Shown here one piece after another: positions 25,033 to 34,700 of a DNA stretch of 64,000 nucleotides (positions within the stretch are counted from its first letter, which is position 1; each line of letters starts with the position of its first letter). The translations under genes were made by a program, and so were the position numbers. A model generated the notes under the pieces. It did no database searches. It saw nothing but the letters and a program-made list of their open reading frames with translations, and was not told where the DNA came from. This DNA is from Winogradskyella luteola (GTDB lineage: Bacteria > Bacteroidota > Bacteroidia > Flavobacteriales > Flavobacteriaceae), in contig NZ_JAGSPD010000002.1 in the NCBI RefSeq assembly GCF_019203985.1, positions 248,001 to 312,000 on the forward strand. Reading direction: 5' to 3'.

Positions 25033-26676
25033 ATGGATATAAAATTCAATAAAAACGAAGACCACAATAAACTCTTAGTATCAGCACTAAAAAAACGCTT
25101 AACAAAAGTAAAACTTGGTGGTGGGCAAAAAAGTATTGACAAGCACCACAGCAAAGGTAAAATGACAGCCAGAGAGCGTGTAGATTACCTATTGGATCCA
25201 AAAGCCAAATCTATTGAGATTGGTGCTTTTGCAGGTGAAGATATGTACGAGCAGTATGGTGGTTGTCCATCAGGCGGAGTGGTCGTAAAAATTGGTTATG
25301 TAAAAGGCAAACAGTGTATTGTTGTTGCCAATGATGCTACAGTAAAGGCTGGAGCCTGGTTTCCTATAACAGGAAAGAAAAACCTCCGTGCTCAAGAAAT
25401 TGCCATAGAAAACAGACTCCCTATTATATATCTTGTTGATAGTGCTGGTGTTTTTCTACCTATGCAAGATGAAATCTTCCCTGATAAAGAACATTTTGGA
25501 CGCATCTTTAGAAACAATGCAGTAATGAGTAGTATGGGAATTACACAGATTGCTGCAGTAATGGGCAGTTGTGTTGCAGGTGGAGCTTATTTGCCCATTA
25601 TGAGTGATGAAGCACTTATTGTTGATAAAACTGGTAGCATTTTCCTGGCAGGCAGCTATTTGGTAAAGGCAGCTATTGGTGAAACCATAGATAATGAAAC
25701 CTTAGGCGGAGCCACTACACATTGTGAAATTTCTGGTGTAACGGATTATAAGGCTAAAGACGATAAAGATGCTCTAGATAAAATTAAAAACATAATTGAT
25801 AAAATTGGTGATTATGACAAAGCTGGTTTTAATCGCATAGCTTCAAAAAAGCCTACAGAAAACCCTGAAGATATTTATGGTATTTTACCAAAGAGTAGAG
25901 CTGACCAATACGATATGAAAGACATTATAAAACGTTTGGTCGACAATTCTGAATTTGAAGAATACAAGGAAGGCTATGGCAAAACCATTATTACAGCTTA
26001 TGCCAGGATTGATGGTTGGGCTGTTGGTATTGTTGCCAACCAACGTCATATTGTAAAAACTACTGGAGCAAAAACCAAGCCTAGTGAAATGCAGTTTGGT
26101 GGAGTAATATATAACGATTCAGCGGATAAAGCGACGCGATTTATTGCCAATTGCAACCAAAAGAAAATACCATTGGTGTTTTTACAAGATGTAACAGGCT
26201 TTATGGTTGGTAGCAAATCTGAGCATAGTGGCATTATTAAAGATGGTGCTAAAATGGTAAATGCAGTTAGTAATTCTGTTGTGCCAAAATTTACAATCGT
26301 TATTGGCAATAGCTATGGTGCAGGCAATTATGCCATGTGCGGAAAAGCTTATGACCCAAGATTGATCGCTGCTTGGCCAAGTGCTGAACTTGCCGTTATG
26401 AGTGGTAAATCTGCAGCTAAGGTTCTATTGCAAATAGAAACGGCCTCTCTTAAAAAGAAAGGGGAAACAATAACCAAAGAGAAAGAAGAGGAACTATTCA
26501 ATAAGATTAAGTCTAGATATGATAATCAAGTATCACCTTACTATGCCGCTGCAAGACTTTGGACAGATGCAGTTATAGATCCATTGGATACTAGAACATG
26601 GATTAGTATGGGTATTGAAGCGGCTGACCACTCACCTATTGAGAAACCTTTTAACTTAGGTGTGTTGCAAGTATAA
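25033..26676 (+). CDS. Acyl-CoA carboxylase beta subunit (methylcrotonyl-CoA carboxylase-like)
   Basis: This 547-residue carboxyltransferase has both crotonase-fold halves. Landmarks are KGKMTARERVDYLLDP, LPIIYLVDSAGVFLPMQDEIFPD, MGSCVAGGAYLPIMSDE, TGSIFLAGSYLVKAA and, in the second half, FLQDVTGFMVGS and GNSYGAGNYAMCGKAYDP. The phrase around the FPD/HFGR motif is nearest to the methylcrotonyl-CoA carboxylase branch (leucine degradation) rather than propionyl-CoA carboxylase. It would need a biotin-carrying alpha subunit, which is not in the window. It is followed one base later by an MFS carrier, an unusual partner for this enzyme. Confidence 0.88.
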   Translation: MDIKFNKNEDHNKLLVSALKKRLTKVKLGGGQKSIDKHHSKGKMTARERVDYLLDPKAKSIEIGAFAGEDMYEQYGGCPSGGVVVKIGYVKGKQCIVVANDATVKAGAWFPITGKKNLRAQEIAIENRLPIIYLVDSAGVFLPMQDEIFPDKEHFGRIFRNNAVMSSMGITQIAAVMGSCVAGGAYLPIMSDEALIVDKTGSIFLAGSYLVKAAIGETIDNETLGGATTHCEISGVTDYKAKDDKDALDKIKNIIDKIGDYDKAGFNRIASKKPTENPEDIYGILPKSRADQYDMKDIIKRLVDNSEFEEYKEGYGKTIITAYARIDGWAVGIVANQRHIVKTTGAKTKPSEMQFGGVIYNDSADKATRFIANCNQKKIPLVFLQDVTGFMVGSKSEHSGIIKDGAKMVNAVSNSVVPKFTIVIGNSYGAGNYAMCGKAYDPRLIAAWPSAELAVMSGKSAAKVLLQIETASLKKKGETITKEKEEELFNKIKSRYDNQVSPYYAAARLWTDAVIDPLDTRTWISMGIEAADHSPIEKPFNLGVLQV

Positions 26677-26677
26677 T

Positions 26678-27961
26678 ATGCAACAAGACACTGTAAATAA
26701 AAAACGACCTTTATATGTAATACTATTATTGATATTAGCCGCAGAGGCTGTTTTTATTTTACCCTTTGTTTTACAGCGCATTTTTAGAACTACTTTTCTA
26801 GAATCGTTTTCTATTACCGATACTGAAATAGGAAGTTGTTTTGCAGCTTATGGTACTGTGGCTTTAGTATCTTATCTTTTTGGCGGACCGCTAGCAGACA
26901 AGTTTAAACCCAACGTATTAATGTCAGTTGCGCTAATTTTAACAGCTTCAGGTGGATTCTACTTAGCGACATATCCTACACTTTATAATCTTCATATACT
27001 TTACGGTTTTTGGGGTTTTACAACTATTTTTCTGTTTTGGGCAGCAATGATAAAAGCCACAAGAATTTGGGGAGGATCTAATAAACAAGGCATAGCCTTT
27101 GGATTTTTGGATGGTGGCCGCGGTCTTGTCGCAGCTCTTTTTGGCTCAGCAGGAGTGGTTATCTTTTCATTATTTATTACAAAAGAGGTTGAACTTACAT
27201 CAATTGAAGAGCGTCGTATAGCTTTTAAACAAGTCATCACCTATACCTCTATTGCTGTAATGTGTATAGGTTTCATTGTTTTTTTCTTTTTAAAATTCTC
27301 TGAAACTGAAACTGTAGATTCTGATAAACCTTCAAAATTATTGACCTTAGAGAACCTTAAATCAGTTGTAAAATTTAAAGCCGTTTGGCTACTCATGATT
27401 ATTATTCTTTGTGCGTACTATGGCTATAAAATGACGGACCTTTTTAGTAAATATGCCGAACAGGTTATGAATTACAATAAAATTGAGGCTGCTAAAGTTG
27501 GCACTTATCTACTTTACATAAGACCCGTTATTGGTATTGTTATTGGTATATTGGCAGATAGAACAAAAGCCTCTTTATGGATTGTTATAGGTTTCTTATT
27601 AATGACGATTACAAGCTTAATTTTTTATTTAGGTATTATTGATGATTCTACAACACTTCTTTTTATTCTCTCCATAGGAACAATGGCATTAGGAGTATAT
27701 TCAGCTCGAGTATTATATTTTGCCACACTTGAAGAAGCGAAAATTCCATTAGCAGTAACAGGAACTGCTGTTGGTTTTATTTCTATAGTTGGTTATACAC
27801 CAGATATTTTTGCAGGTTTGTTAATGGGTTATTTTTTAGATGCAAATAAAGGTGCTATTGGTTTACAACATGCTTTTGGCGTAATGGGACTATTTACATT
27901 TGTGGGTTTAGTCGCTTCATTTTTGTTTTATAGGCAGGTTCAGAAGAATCATGTGAATTAG
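26678..27961 (+). CDS. MFS transporter
   Basis: The product has 427 residues, with the start at 26678, one base after the carboxylase stop; a longer GTG reading from 26660 would overlap the stop and is not needed. About 12 hydrophobic segments are arranged in two halves, with the loop-2 MFS motif GGPLADKFKPN after segment 2 and its second-half echo GILADRTKAS. The substrate is not predictable; coupling to the carboxylase suggests a carboxylate or an amino-acid breakdown product. The C-terminus is FYRQVQKNHVN. Confidence 0.88.
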   Translation: MQQDTVNKKRPLYVILLLILAAEAVFILPFVLQRIFRTTFLESFSITDTEIGSCFAAYGTVALVSYLFGGPLADKFKPNVLMSVALILTASGGFYLATYPTLYNLHILYGFWGFTTIFLFWAAMIKATRIWGGSNKQGIAFGFLDGGRGLVAALFGSAGVVIFSLFITKEVELTSIEERRIAFKQVITYTSIAVMCIGFIVFFFLKFSETETVDSDKPSKLLTLENLKSVVKFKAVWLLMIIILCAYYGYKMTDLFSKYAEQVMNYNKIEAAKVGTYLLYIRPVIGIVIGILADRTKASLWIVIGFLLMTITSLIFYLGIIDDSTTLLFILSIGTMALGVYSARVLYFATLEEAKIPLAVTGTAVGFISIVGYTPDIFAGLLMGYFLDANKGAIGLQHAFGVMGLFTFVGLVASFLFYRQVQKNHVN

Positions 27962-27983
27962 ATTACATCTAATAATTAGGCAT

Positions 27984-28010
27984 AAAAAAAGAGCACAAAA
28001 TGTGCTCTTT
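27984..28010 (-). terminator. Terminator of the 60-residue membrane protein gene (possibly bidirectional)
   Basis: The 10-bp perfect stem AAAGAGCACA (27988-27997) and TGTGCTCTTT (28001-28010) has a 3-base loop. The minus-strand side continues into seven T residues; the plus side has only TTT. Confidence 0.88.
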
Positions 28011-28029
28011 AAATTTTATATTTTAAAAC

Positions 28030-28212
28030 TTAGTGCGATGTATTTTCACGCTTAGCTTTCTTCTCTTCTCTAATCTCCTTAAAACGCTCTATTGCCGAAC
28101 CAAAGACCCAGTAAGGAATAACAAATGTTAAAAGGAATATCATTAACCAAAACCCAATAGTTAGTATGGTTAAAAAAGCTAAAAATCCTAAATACTGATC
28201 AAATTCGAACAT
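28030..28212 (-). CDS. Small membrane protein
   Basis: The product has 60 residues. Two adjacent hydrophobic stretches (YLGFLAFLTILTIGFW and MIFLLTFVIPYWVFGSA) are followed by a positively charged helix (ERFKEIREEKKAKREN). By the positive-inside rule the tail is cytoplasmic. A clear promoter upstream and terminator downstream mark it as an independent gene. No family is recognised. Confidence 0.75.
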   Translation of the reverse strand: MFEFDQYLGFLAFLTILTIGFWLMIFLLTFVIPYWVFGSAIERFKEIREEKKAKRENTSH

Positions 28213-28236
28213 AATTACGTTTAATTTTTACTTACG

Positions 28237-28267
28237 CAAAGATATAACCAAAATATAAGTTTTACAA
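28237..28267 (-). promoter_or_regulatory. Bacteroidota promoter of the 60-residue membrane protein gene
   Basis: On the minus strand TTG (28267-28265), a 20-base spacer, then TATCTTTG (28244-28237) match the -33/-7 consensus. The -7 box ends 24 bases before the start codon. Confidence 0.72.
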
Positions 28268-28307
28268 TAGCAAAATTGAGATTTATTAACATGAAATGAA
28301 CAGTGGG

Positions 28308-28670
28308 CTAAACTGCTTTAATTAATAATTCTGCAGTTGCTGGATTTGTCGCTAAAGGCACATCATGCACATCACAAAGTCTCATTAACATTAAAACATC
28401 TGGTTCATGAGGATGACGATCTAAAGGATCCCTAAAAAATAACACCATATTACATTTACCTTCTGCAACTCTAGAAGCTATTTGTGCATCACCTCCAAGT
28501 GGCCCAGAAAGAAGTGCATTAACTTTAAAGCCAGCTTTTAAAACTTTTTCACCTGTTGTACCAGTAGAAACCAGGGAAATTTGTTTCTGATGTAGTATAT
28601 CGCTATGCGCATTTAAAAACTGAACCATCTCAGCTTTTTTTCCATCATGAGCAATAATTGCAATTTCCAT
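28308..28670 (-). CDS. mgsA: Methylglyoxal synthase
   Basis: The product has 120 residues; it lacks the ~10-residue N-terminal and longer C-terminal extensions of the E. coli enzyme (152). All catalytic residues are present by alignment of motifs: Asp61 in GPLGGDAQIA, Asp81 in FFRDPLD, His88 and Asp91 in HPHEPDV. It converts dihydroxyacetone phosphate to methylglyoxal and phosphate, a phosphate-recovering bypass of lower glycolysis. It starts one base after the stop of a sugar kinase gene and lies 1.3 kb from gapA and pfkA, so the whole DHAP node is encoded together. Allosteric phosphate inhibition is expected for the family. Confidence 0.93.
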   Translation of the reverse strand: MEIAIIAHDGKKAEMVQFLNAHSDILHQKQISLVSTGTTGEKVLKAGFKVNALLSGPLGGDAQIASRVAEGKCNMVLFFRDPLDRHPHEPDVLMLMRLCDVHDVPLATNPATAELLIKAV

Positions 28671-29534
28671 TTATAAATTTTTAACGTGATACTCAACCAA
28701 ACCATCTATTGGTCGTCTTACAAAGTTACCTACCTTGTAATTATACTCTGCTGCAATTTCCTTAATTTCTTCTTGTGAAAAATAAGCTATAGATCCTGCA
28801 AAATGAACCGGAATCCCTGTACTCAATTCTTCTTTAAACTGAAGAATCATATGCTCAGTAAATTTTCGCAGCCCTCGTTTAATTAAATCTTTAATATAAT
28901 CTGAATCTTTATTCAAAAACATGAATTCTGCAAAATTTGCCAAATATGCATTGGGATTGGGTTGTTTATACAGATTATATTTTATGTAATCAGCTTCTAA
29001 ATCATATTTATGATCAAATGCCAACTTTAAATAATGAGGCATTACATCAAAGTAATAATCTCGAATCAATTCCTTACCGTAATAATTACCACTGGCTTCG
29101 TCCATTAAGGTATATCCCAAACTCAGTACTCGTTGATGGAGTTTTTCACCATCAAAATAACAACAATTAGATCCTGTACCCATTATACACACTACTGCTG
29201 CTTCGTCGTTAGTGTCGATACATGCTCTTACAGCCGCCATAGTATCTTCTTGAACTTCGACTTTTGCATTGGTGAAAATGTCTTCTAAGATGGTTTTTAG
29301 TATAAGTCTAGGATTTTCAGTTCCACATCCTGCACCATAGAAAAACACATGGGTTACTTCGTTACTCATCGCTAAGAGTTCATCACTCTTTCGTATAATT
29401 TTATCTAGCTTTTTCTCACTGAGTATTGCAGGATTTAAGCCTTTAGTCCTAATTTTTTGGGTAGCGAGATTTCCTTTTTCGTCAATTGCAATCCAATCGC
29501 ATTTTGTAGAACCGCCATCTGTAATTAAAATCAT
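28671..29534 (-). CDS. BadF/BcrA-type sugar kinase, N-acetylglucosamine kinase-like
   Basis: This 287-residue actin-fold ATPase has a phosphate-1 loop ITDGGSTKCDWIAID, a second glycine-rich loop GTGSNCCYFDG, and an adenosine-site-like HFAGSIAYF. It resembles bacterial N-acetylglucosamine/N-acetylmuramic acid kinases of the BadF/BadG family more than the benzoyl-CoA reductase activators. It probably phosphorylates an amino sugar from peptidoglycan recycling or chitin breakdown and so feeds glycolysis. It directly precedes mgsA (adjacent stop and start). The exact sugar is unknown. Confidence 0.85.
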   Translation of the reverse strand: MILITDGGSTKCDWIAIDEKGNLATQKIRTKGLNPAILSEKKLDKIIRKSDELLAMSNEVTHVFFYGAGCGTENPRLILKTILEDIFTNAKVEVQEDTMAAVRACIDTNDEAAVVCIMGTGSNCCYFDGEKLHQRVLSLGYTLMDEASGNYYGKELIRDYYFDVMPHYLKLAFDHKYDLEADYIKYNLYKQPNPNAYLANFAEFMFLNKDSDYIKDLIKRGLRKFTEHMILQFKEELSTGIPVHFAGSIAYFSQEEIKEIAAEYNYKVGNFVRRPIDGLVEYHVKNL

Positions 29535-29544
29535 AGTAATAAAA

Positions 29545-29590
29545 ATTAAAAATTCCGTAGGTATGATTAATTCATAATCCTACGGAATTT
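29545..29590 (-). terminator. Terminator-like hairpin after gapA
   Basis: The 12-bp stem AAATTCCGTAGG (29550-29561) and CCTACGGAATTT (29579-29590) has a 17-base loop that can itself pair. On the minus strand it continues into a T-rich run. It separates pfkA-gapA from the kinase-mgsA pair. Confidence 0.8.
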
Positions 29591-29611
29591 CTGAATTAAT
29601 GATGAATAATA

Positions 29612-30625
<1,014 letters not shown>

Positions 30626-30644
30626 TTAATTTAAGTGTTATCTT

Positions 30645-31631
30645 TCATATGGACATTATGTCCGAAACTCTTAAGAGTTCCATATTTATTTTTGACTTTC
30701 CTTTGACAGCTTGGTCAAATGGTGTTAAATCCATGATGTCGTTTTTAAGCCCTACCATGTAATTGCTTTTTCCTATAATTAGGCTTTCTACGGCTTTAAC
30801 TCCCATTCTACTTGCCAAAACCCGATCGAAACAAGATGGCGAACCTCCACGTTGCATGTGACCTAAAACAGATACTCGCACTTCATATTCTGTCATATTT
30901 TCTTCTACATAGTCTGCTAATTCAAATACGTTTTTACCAATTTTATCACCTTCAGCAACAACGACTATGCTCGAAGATTTACCTGATTGCTTACTACGTC
31001 TTAATGATTCCAACAAACGATCTAGACCCAAATCTTCCTCAGGAATTAAAATCTCTTCAGCACCAGCACCGACACCAACATTTAGAGCAATATGCCCCAC
31101 ATCACGCCCCATTACTTCAATAAAAAACAAACGGTTATGCGAACTTGCGGTATCTCTAATCTTATCTATAGCTTCTACAACTGTATTTAAAGCTGTATCA
31201 TAACCAAGTGTATGCGTTGTACCAAAAATATCGTTATCTATTGTGCCGGGAATACCCATTACAGGGAAACCAAACTCTTGATTAAATATCATGGCTCCAG
31301 TAAAACTTCCATCTCCTCCAACAACTACAAAAGCATCAATACCTGCTTTTTTTAATTGTTCGTGCGCTTTAGCTCTTCCTTCTTTAGTTCTAAATTCTTG
31401 TGAACGCGCTGATTTTAAAATTGTACCACCTTTATTGATGATACCTTTTACGCTACGCGCATCCATCTTTTCAAAATCGCCATCTATCATACCTTCATAA
31501 CCTCTGTAAATTCCATAACATTCTATATCGTGAAAAGCACAGGTTCTAACAACAGATCTAACAGCGGCATTCATTCCCGGAGAATCGCCTCCAGAAGTCA
31601 TTACACCTATTTTTTTTATTGTATGTAGCAT
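30645..31631 (-). CDS. pfkA: ATP-dependent 6-phosphofructokinase
   Basis: The product has 328 residues. Motifs in order are MTSGGDSPGMNAAVRS (ATP loop), VVGGDGSFTGA, the catalytic PGTIDNDI, and MGRDVGHIAL, followed by HMQRGGSPSCFDR of the effector/sugar site. The GGDGS sequence with Gly before the DGS is the ATP-type pattern, as opposed to pyrophosphate-dependent enzymes, which usually have Asp there. The enzyme commits fructose 6-phosphate to glycolysis. It leads the pfkA-gapA pair. The upstream 137 bases to tamB show no clear promoter match. Confidence 0.96.
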   Translation of the reverse strand: MLHTIKKIGVMTSGGDSPGMNAAVRSVVRTCAFHDIECYGIYRGYEGMIDGDFEKMDARSVKGIINKGGTILKSARSQEFRTKEGRAKAHEQLKKAGIDAFVVVGGDGSFTGAMIFNQEFGFPVMGIPGTIDNDIFGTTHTLGYDTALNTVVEAIDKIRDTASSHNRLFFIEVMGRDVGHIALNVGVGAGAEEILIPEEDLGLDRLLESLRRSKQSGKSSSIVVVAEGDKIGKNVFELADYVEENMTEYEVRVSVLGHMQRGGSPSCFDRVLASRMGVKAVESLIIGKSNYMVGLKNDIMDLTPFDQAVKGKSKINMELLRVSDIMSI

Positions 31632-31768
31632 TTTTTTGAATTCTTTACAGTAAAATTAATAAACAATACACAGTTAAATGTGACTATTGTCATAAAATAA
31701 CTGACCAATAATCAATTCAAACGTTTTCGTTAATAAATATTTTAATAAAATAAAAAATGATGTGATTT

Positions 31769-34700
31769 TTAAGACTTAGATTTTGTCTTTTTCTTTTTCA
31801 TTGACATATATTCTGGCATAAAACTATCTTCCTCTTCGTCTTTGTTTTCTTCTTCTTTTTCAACCTTTTTATCTTTCTTGTTTTTTCCTGAAAATACAAT
31901 ATCAAGTAATTCTTTAAAATCATTGAACTCTACATTATAGGATAATCCCACTCCTTGAGTATAGCCGATTTCCTCACCAAAGTTTCTAATTGTATTTTCT
32001 CGATTAAATACCTTGGCACGAAGTGTTCCATCATCATTGAGCAGCCAGTCAATCTGTACATCGCCAGTGATGGTAGTTTGTTGCGCTGTACCAAAAGGGA
32101 CACCAACCTTACCGTTTATCAAAATTTTATCTGATAATTTAGTTTGTAATGTTAAACCTACTCTACTATTGGTTTGTAATTCTGGGGTATCTTGACCTAA
32201 TTCTAAATCCACGCCTACTCGTAGGTCTTCGCTATCACCGCCCAAAAGATTATTAACTATTCCTGAGAGACGCTCTGCAATTGTTCCATTAAAGTCGAGC
32301 CCACTAACTCCACTTGCAAAACCACCAGTAGCTAAAAAAATCAGTGCTTGATTATCGCGCTCATCCTTTGAAGACAATCTATAATCTAGCTCCGACTTTA
32401 CAGTGGACGTTACAGTTGGAAATCTAAAATTAAACTCTGGATCTGGTTGTTCTAATTGACCTGTAAGTTGTATCTCTACTTCAACAGGTATACTTTGGTT
32501 TATTGGATTGTCCAATAAAACAGACGGATTGGCCAAACCTTTATAAACTGCTTTTATGTCTATTTGTGCTTTCAAAGGGTTTCCCTCCCATACAATACTA
32601 CTGCCCTGCTCTACATCAAATCGTTTTTCTACGAGTCCTCGATACTTAAAATTGTAAGTTCCTTCAAATACGGAAAAATCTCCCCACATATTAAAAGTAC
32701 CTTTGGTATTTATTAAAAAATTTAAGTTACCCTCACCTCTTCCTTTTATAGTGCTACCAGATTCTTTGTCTATTACAATTTCTATAGTAGCATTTTGATT
32801 TACATTTAAATCAAAGTCTAAGACCAAACCTTTTACTGCTATCTGCTCTTGTATTTCTCCATTTATTCTGGCTTCTTTTTCTTCTCGAGTTAAGAAATGG
32901 ATAAAAGAATTGTCTCCAAAACTTTCTGAATCATTAAGAGGGATAAAGAACTCTGTACCAGATTCAGTTCTTCCATCTTCTACCTTAATAACCAACTGGT
33001 CGGTTGGCCCGTTGATTTTTGCAGTTCCGGATATAAATCCTGTACCATAATACAGTTCGTCTTCAGATTCTTCTGTATTTAATACTAAAAGACGACTTGT
33101 GGAGAGGTCTAAGCCTAATTTCCAATCTGAAAAATTATTGTGTTCTATATAGCCATTCAATCTTCCTTGCGAGAAATATTTAGAATCTGTCATGGCAACG
33201 TTATTGAAAATAAAGCGTTGATCGCGGAGTGTTACTTTTGAGTCAAAATCAAAACCATAATCCACATTGAGATATGGAATGGACAAGCCTGCTCTATCTA
33301 GTAACAACTCTCCATCTATACTTGGCTTTTTAAGGCTGCCTGTTACCTTAGCATTACCAGAAACCAGCCCTCTTATATTACTAATAACTCCCTCACCTAA
33401 GGGATTTAAAGGATCTAGCAAAAATTCTTCAAAAGCAACATCTAAGTTAATTTTTGGGTTACGCTCTGCGACATCTATGTTACCCTTTGCCAATAAAGAG
33501 GTTAAGTTATCATTAATGAGTGATACATCTACCTTGTAATTTGTGATTGAATTATTGCCTTCTAACTTGGCCGTTAAGTTTCCTAAATCATAATCATTCA
33601 CAAAAAGATTACTAACCTCTATGTTAGATTTTGGCAAATACACTCCATTGGTTTGTATAATATCTACTTTACCACTAACGACTCCCTTTAATGCTAAACT
33701 ATCTATGCGAGGCGTAATTTTCACCAATTGTACATCCTTAAAATCAACTTTCAAATTCTTATTGGCTTTATCACTAATGTTGCCAGAGATTTCGATCTCT
33801 TCATCTCCTTGATTTATGGTAATAGGAAAAATATCGAAAGCCTTAAATTGCCTATCAAAACGTATTTTATTGAAAGTGTTTTTCTCAGAATTGATAAACC
33901 AGTCATAACCCTTGAATAAAATATCAGATTTTCTAAAGCCAACGATAGATTTATTGGCTTCATCTATAGTATAAAATAGATTGAGGTTAAATTCATCCTT
34001 ATTACCGACACCACCTTTAAACTCAGATTTAATTAGCAACGTATCTCTTTTAGTAACATTGATAAGACTAAAATCTGAAGCATTATAAACACCAGCACTT
34101 AAGCTATCTATTTCAATAAACGTGTTGTAAACAGGGTTCCTATTATCGATGGTGACATTGATATTATTCACAAAATACTCTTGAAACCTAATTTCTGGCG
34201 AATTGAATGTAAGTTCAAAGTCTTTTTCGTTGGTTTCGATACGACCTTCGATAAAGGTGTTACTTGCCAAGGTTAGATCTTTATAAAATACAGCAGCAAT
34301 TTTATTGTAAATGTTGAACTTAAAATTCATATACTGGCCTTCTTCCACTTCATTGGGTATGTAATTGGTATAAATACTTCCAATAGAATTCTCAACCAAT
34401 TTTAAAATATCCTTGGTTTTAAATTGCCCTGTAACCTTACCATTGATAATGTCGGGTGAATTCACAGAAATTGTACGCTCATTTCCATTGAAAGAAGATA
34501 CAATGTCAAAATCCTGAAACTCATAATCACTATCTTGATTTTTATAGGTGGTATTTTTAATATTTACAGCTCCACTGGCATTATCAAAAGTTGAACCTGT
34601 TGCGGTCATACTAACCAAGCCTCTGAATTCTGATATACTATCTCGGGTTACAAAATTTAAAACTTTAAGGTTGGCATACCCAACATTTGCTTTAAAATCG

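Noticed and set aside
30812-31123. 103-codon plus-strand open frame inside pfkA
   Set aside because: It lies wholly antisense to the well-conserved phosphofructokinase, with low-complexity His/Leu-rich translation and no homology-like features.
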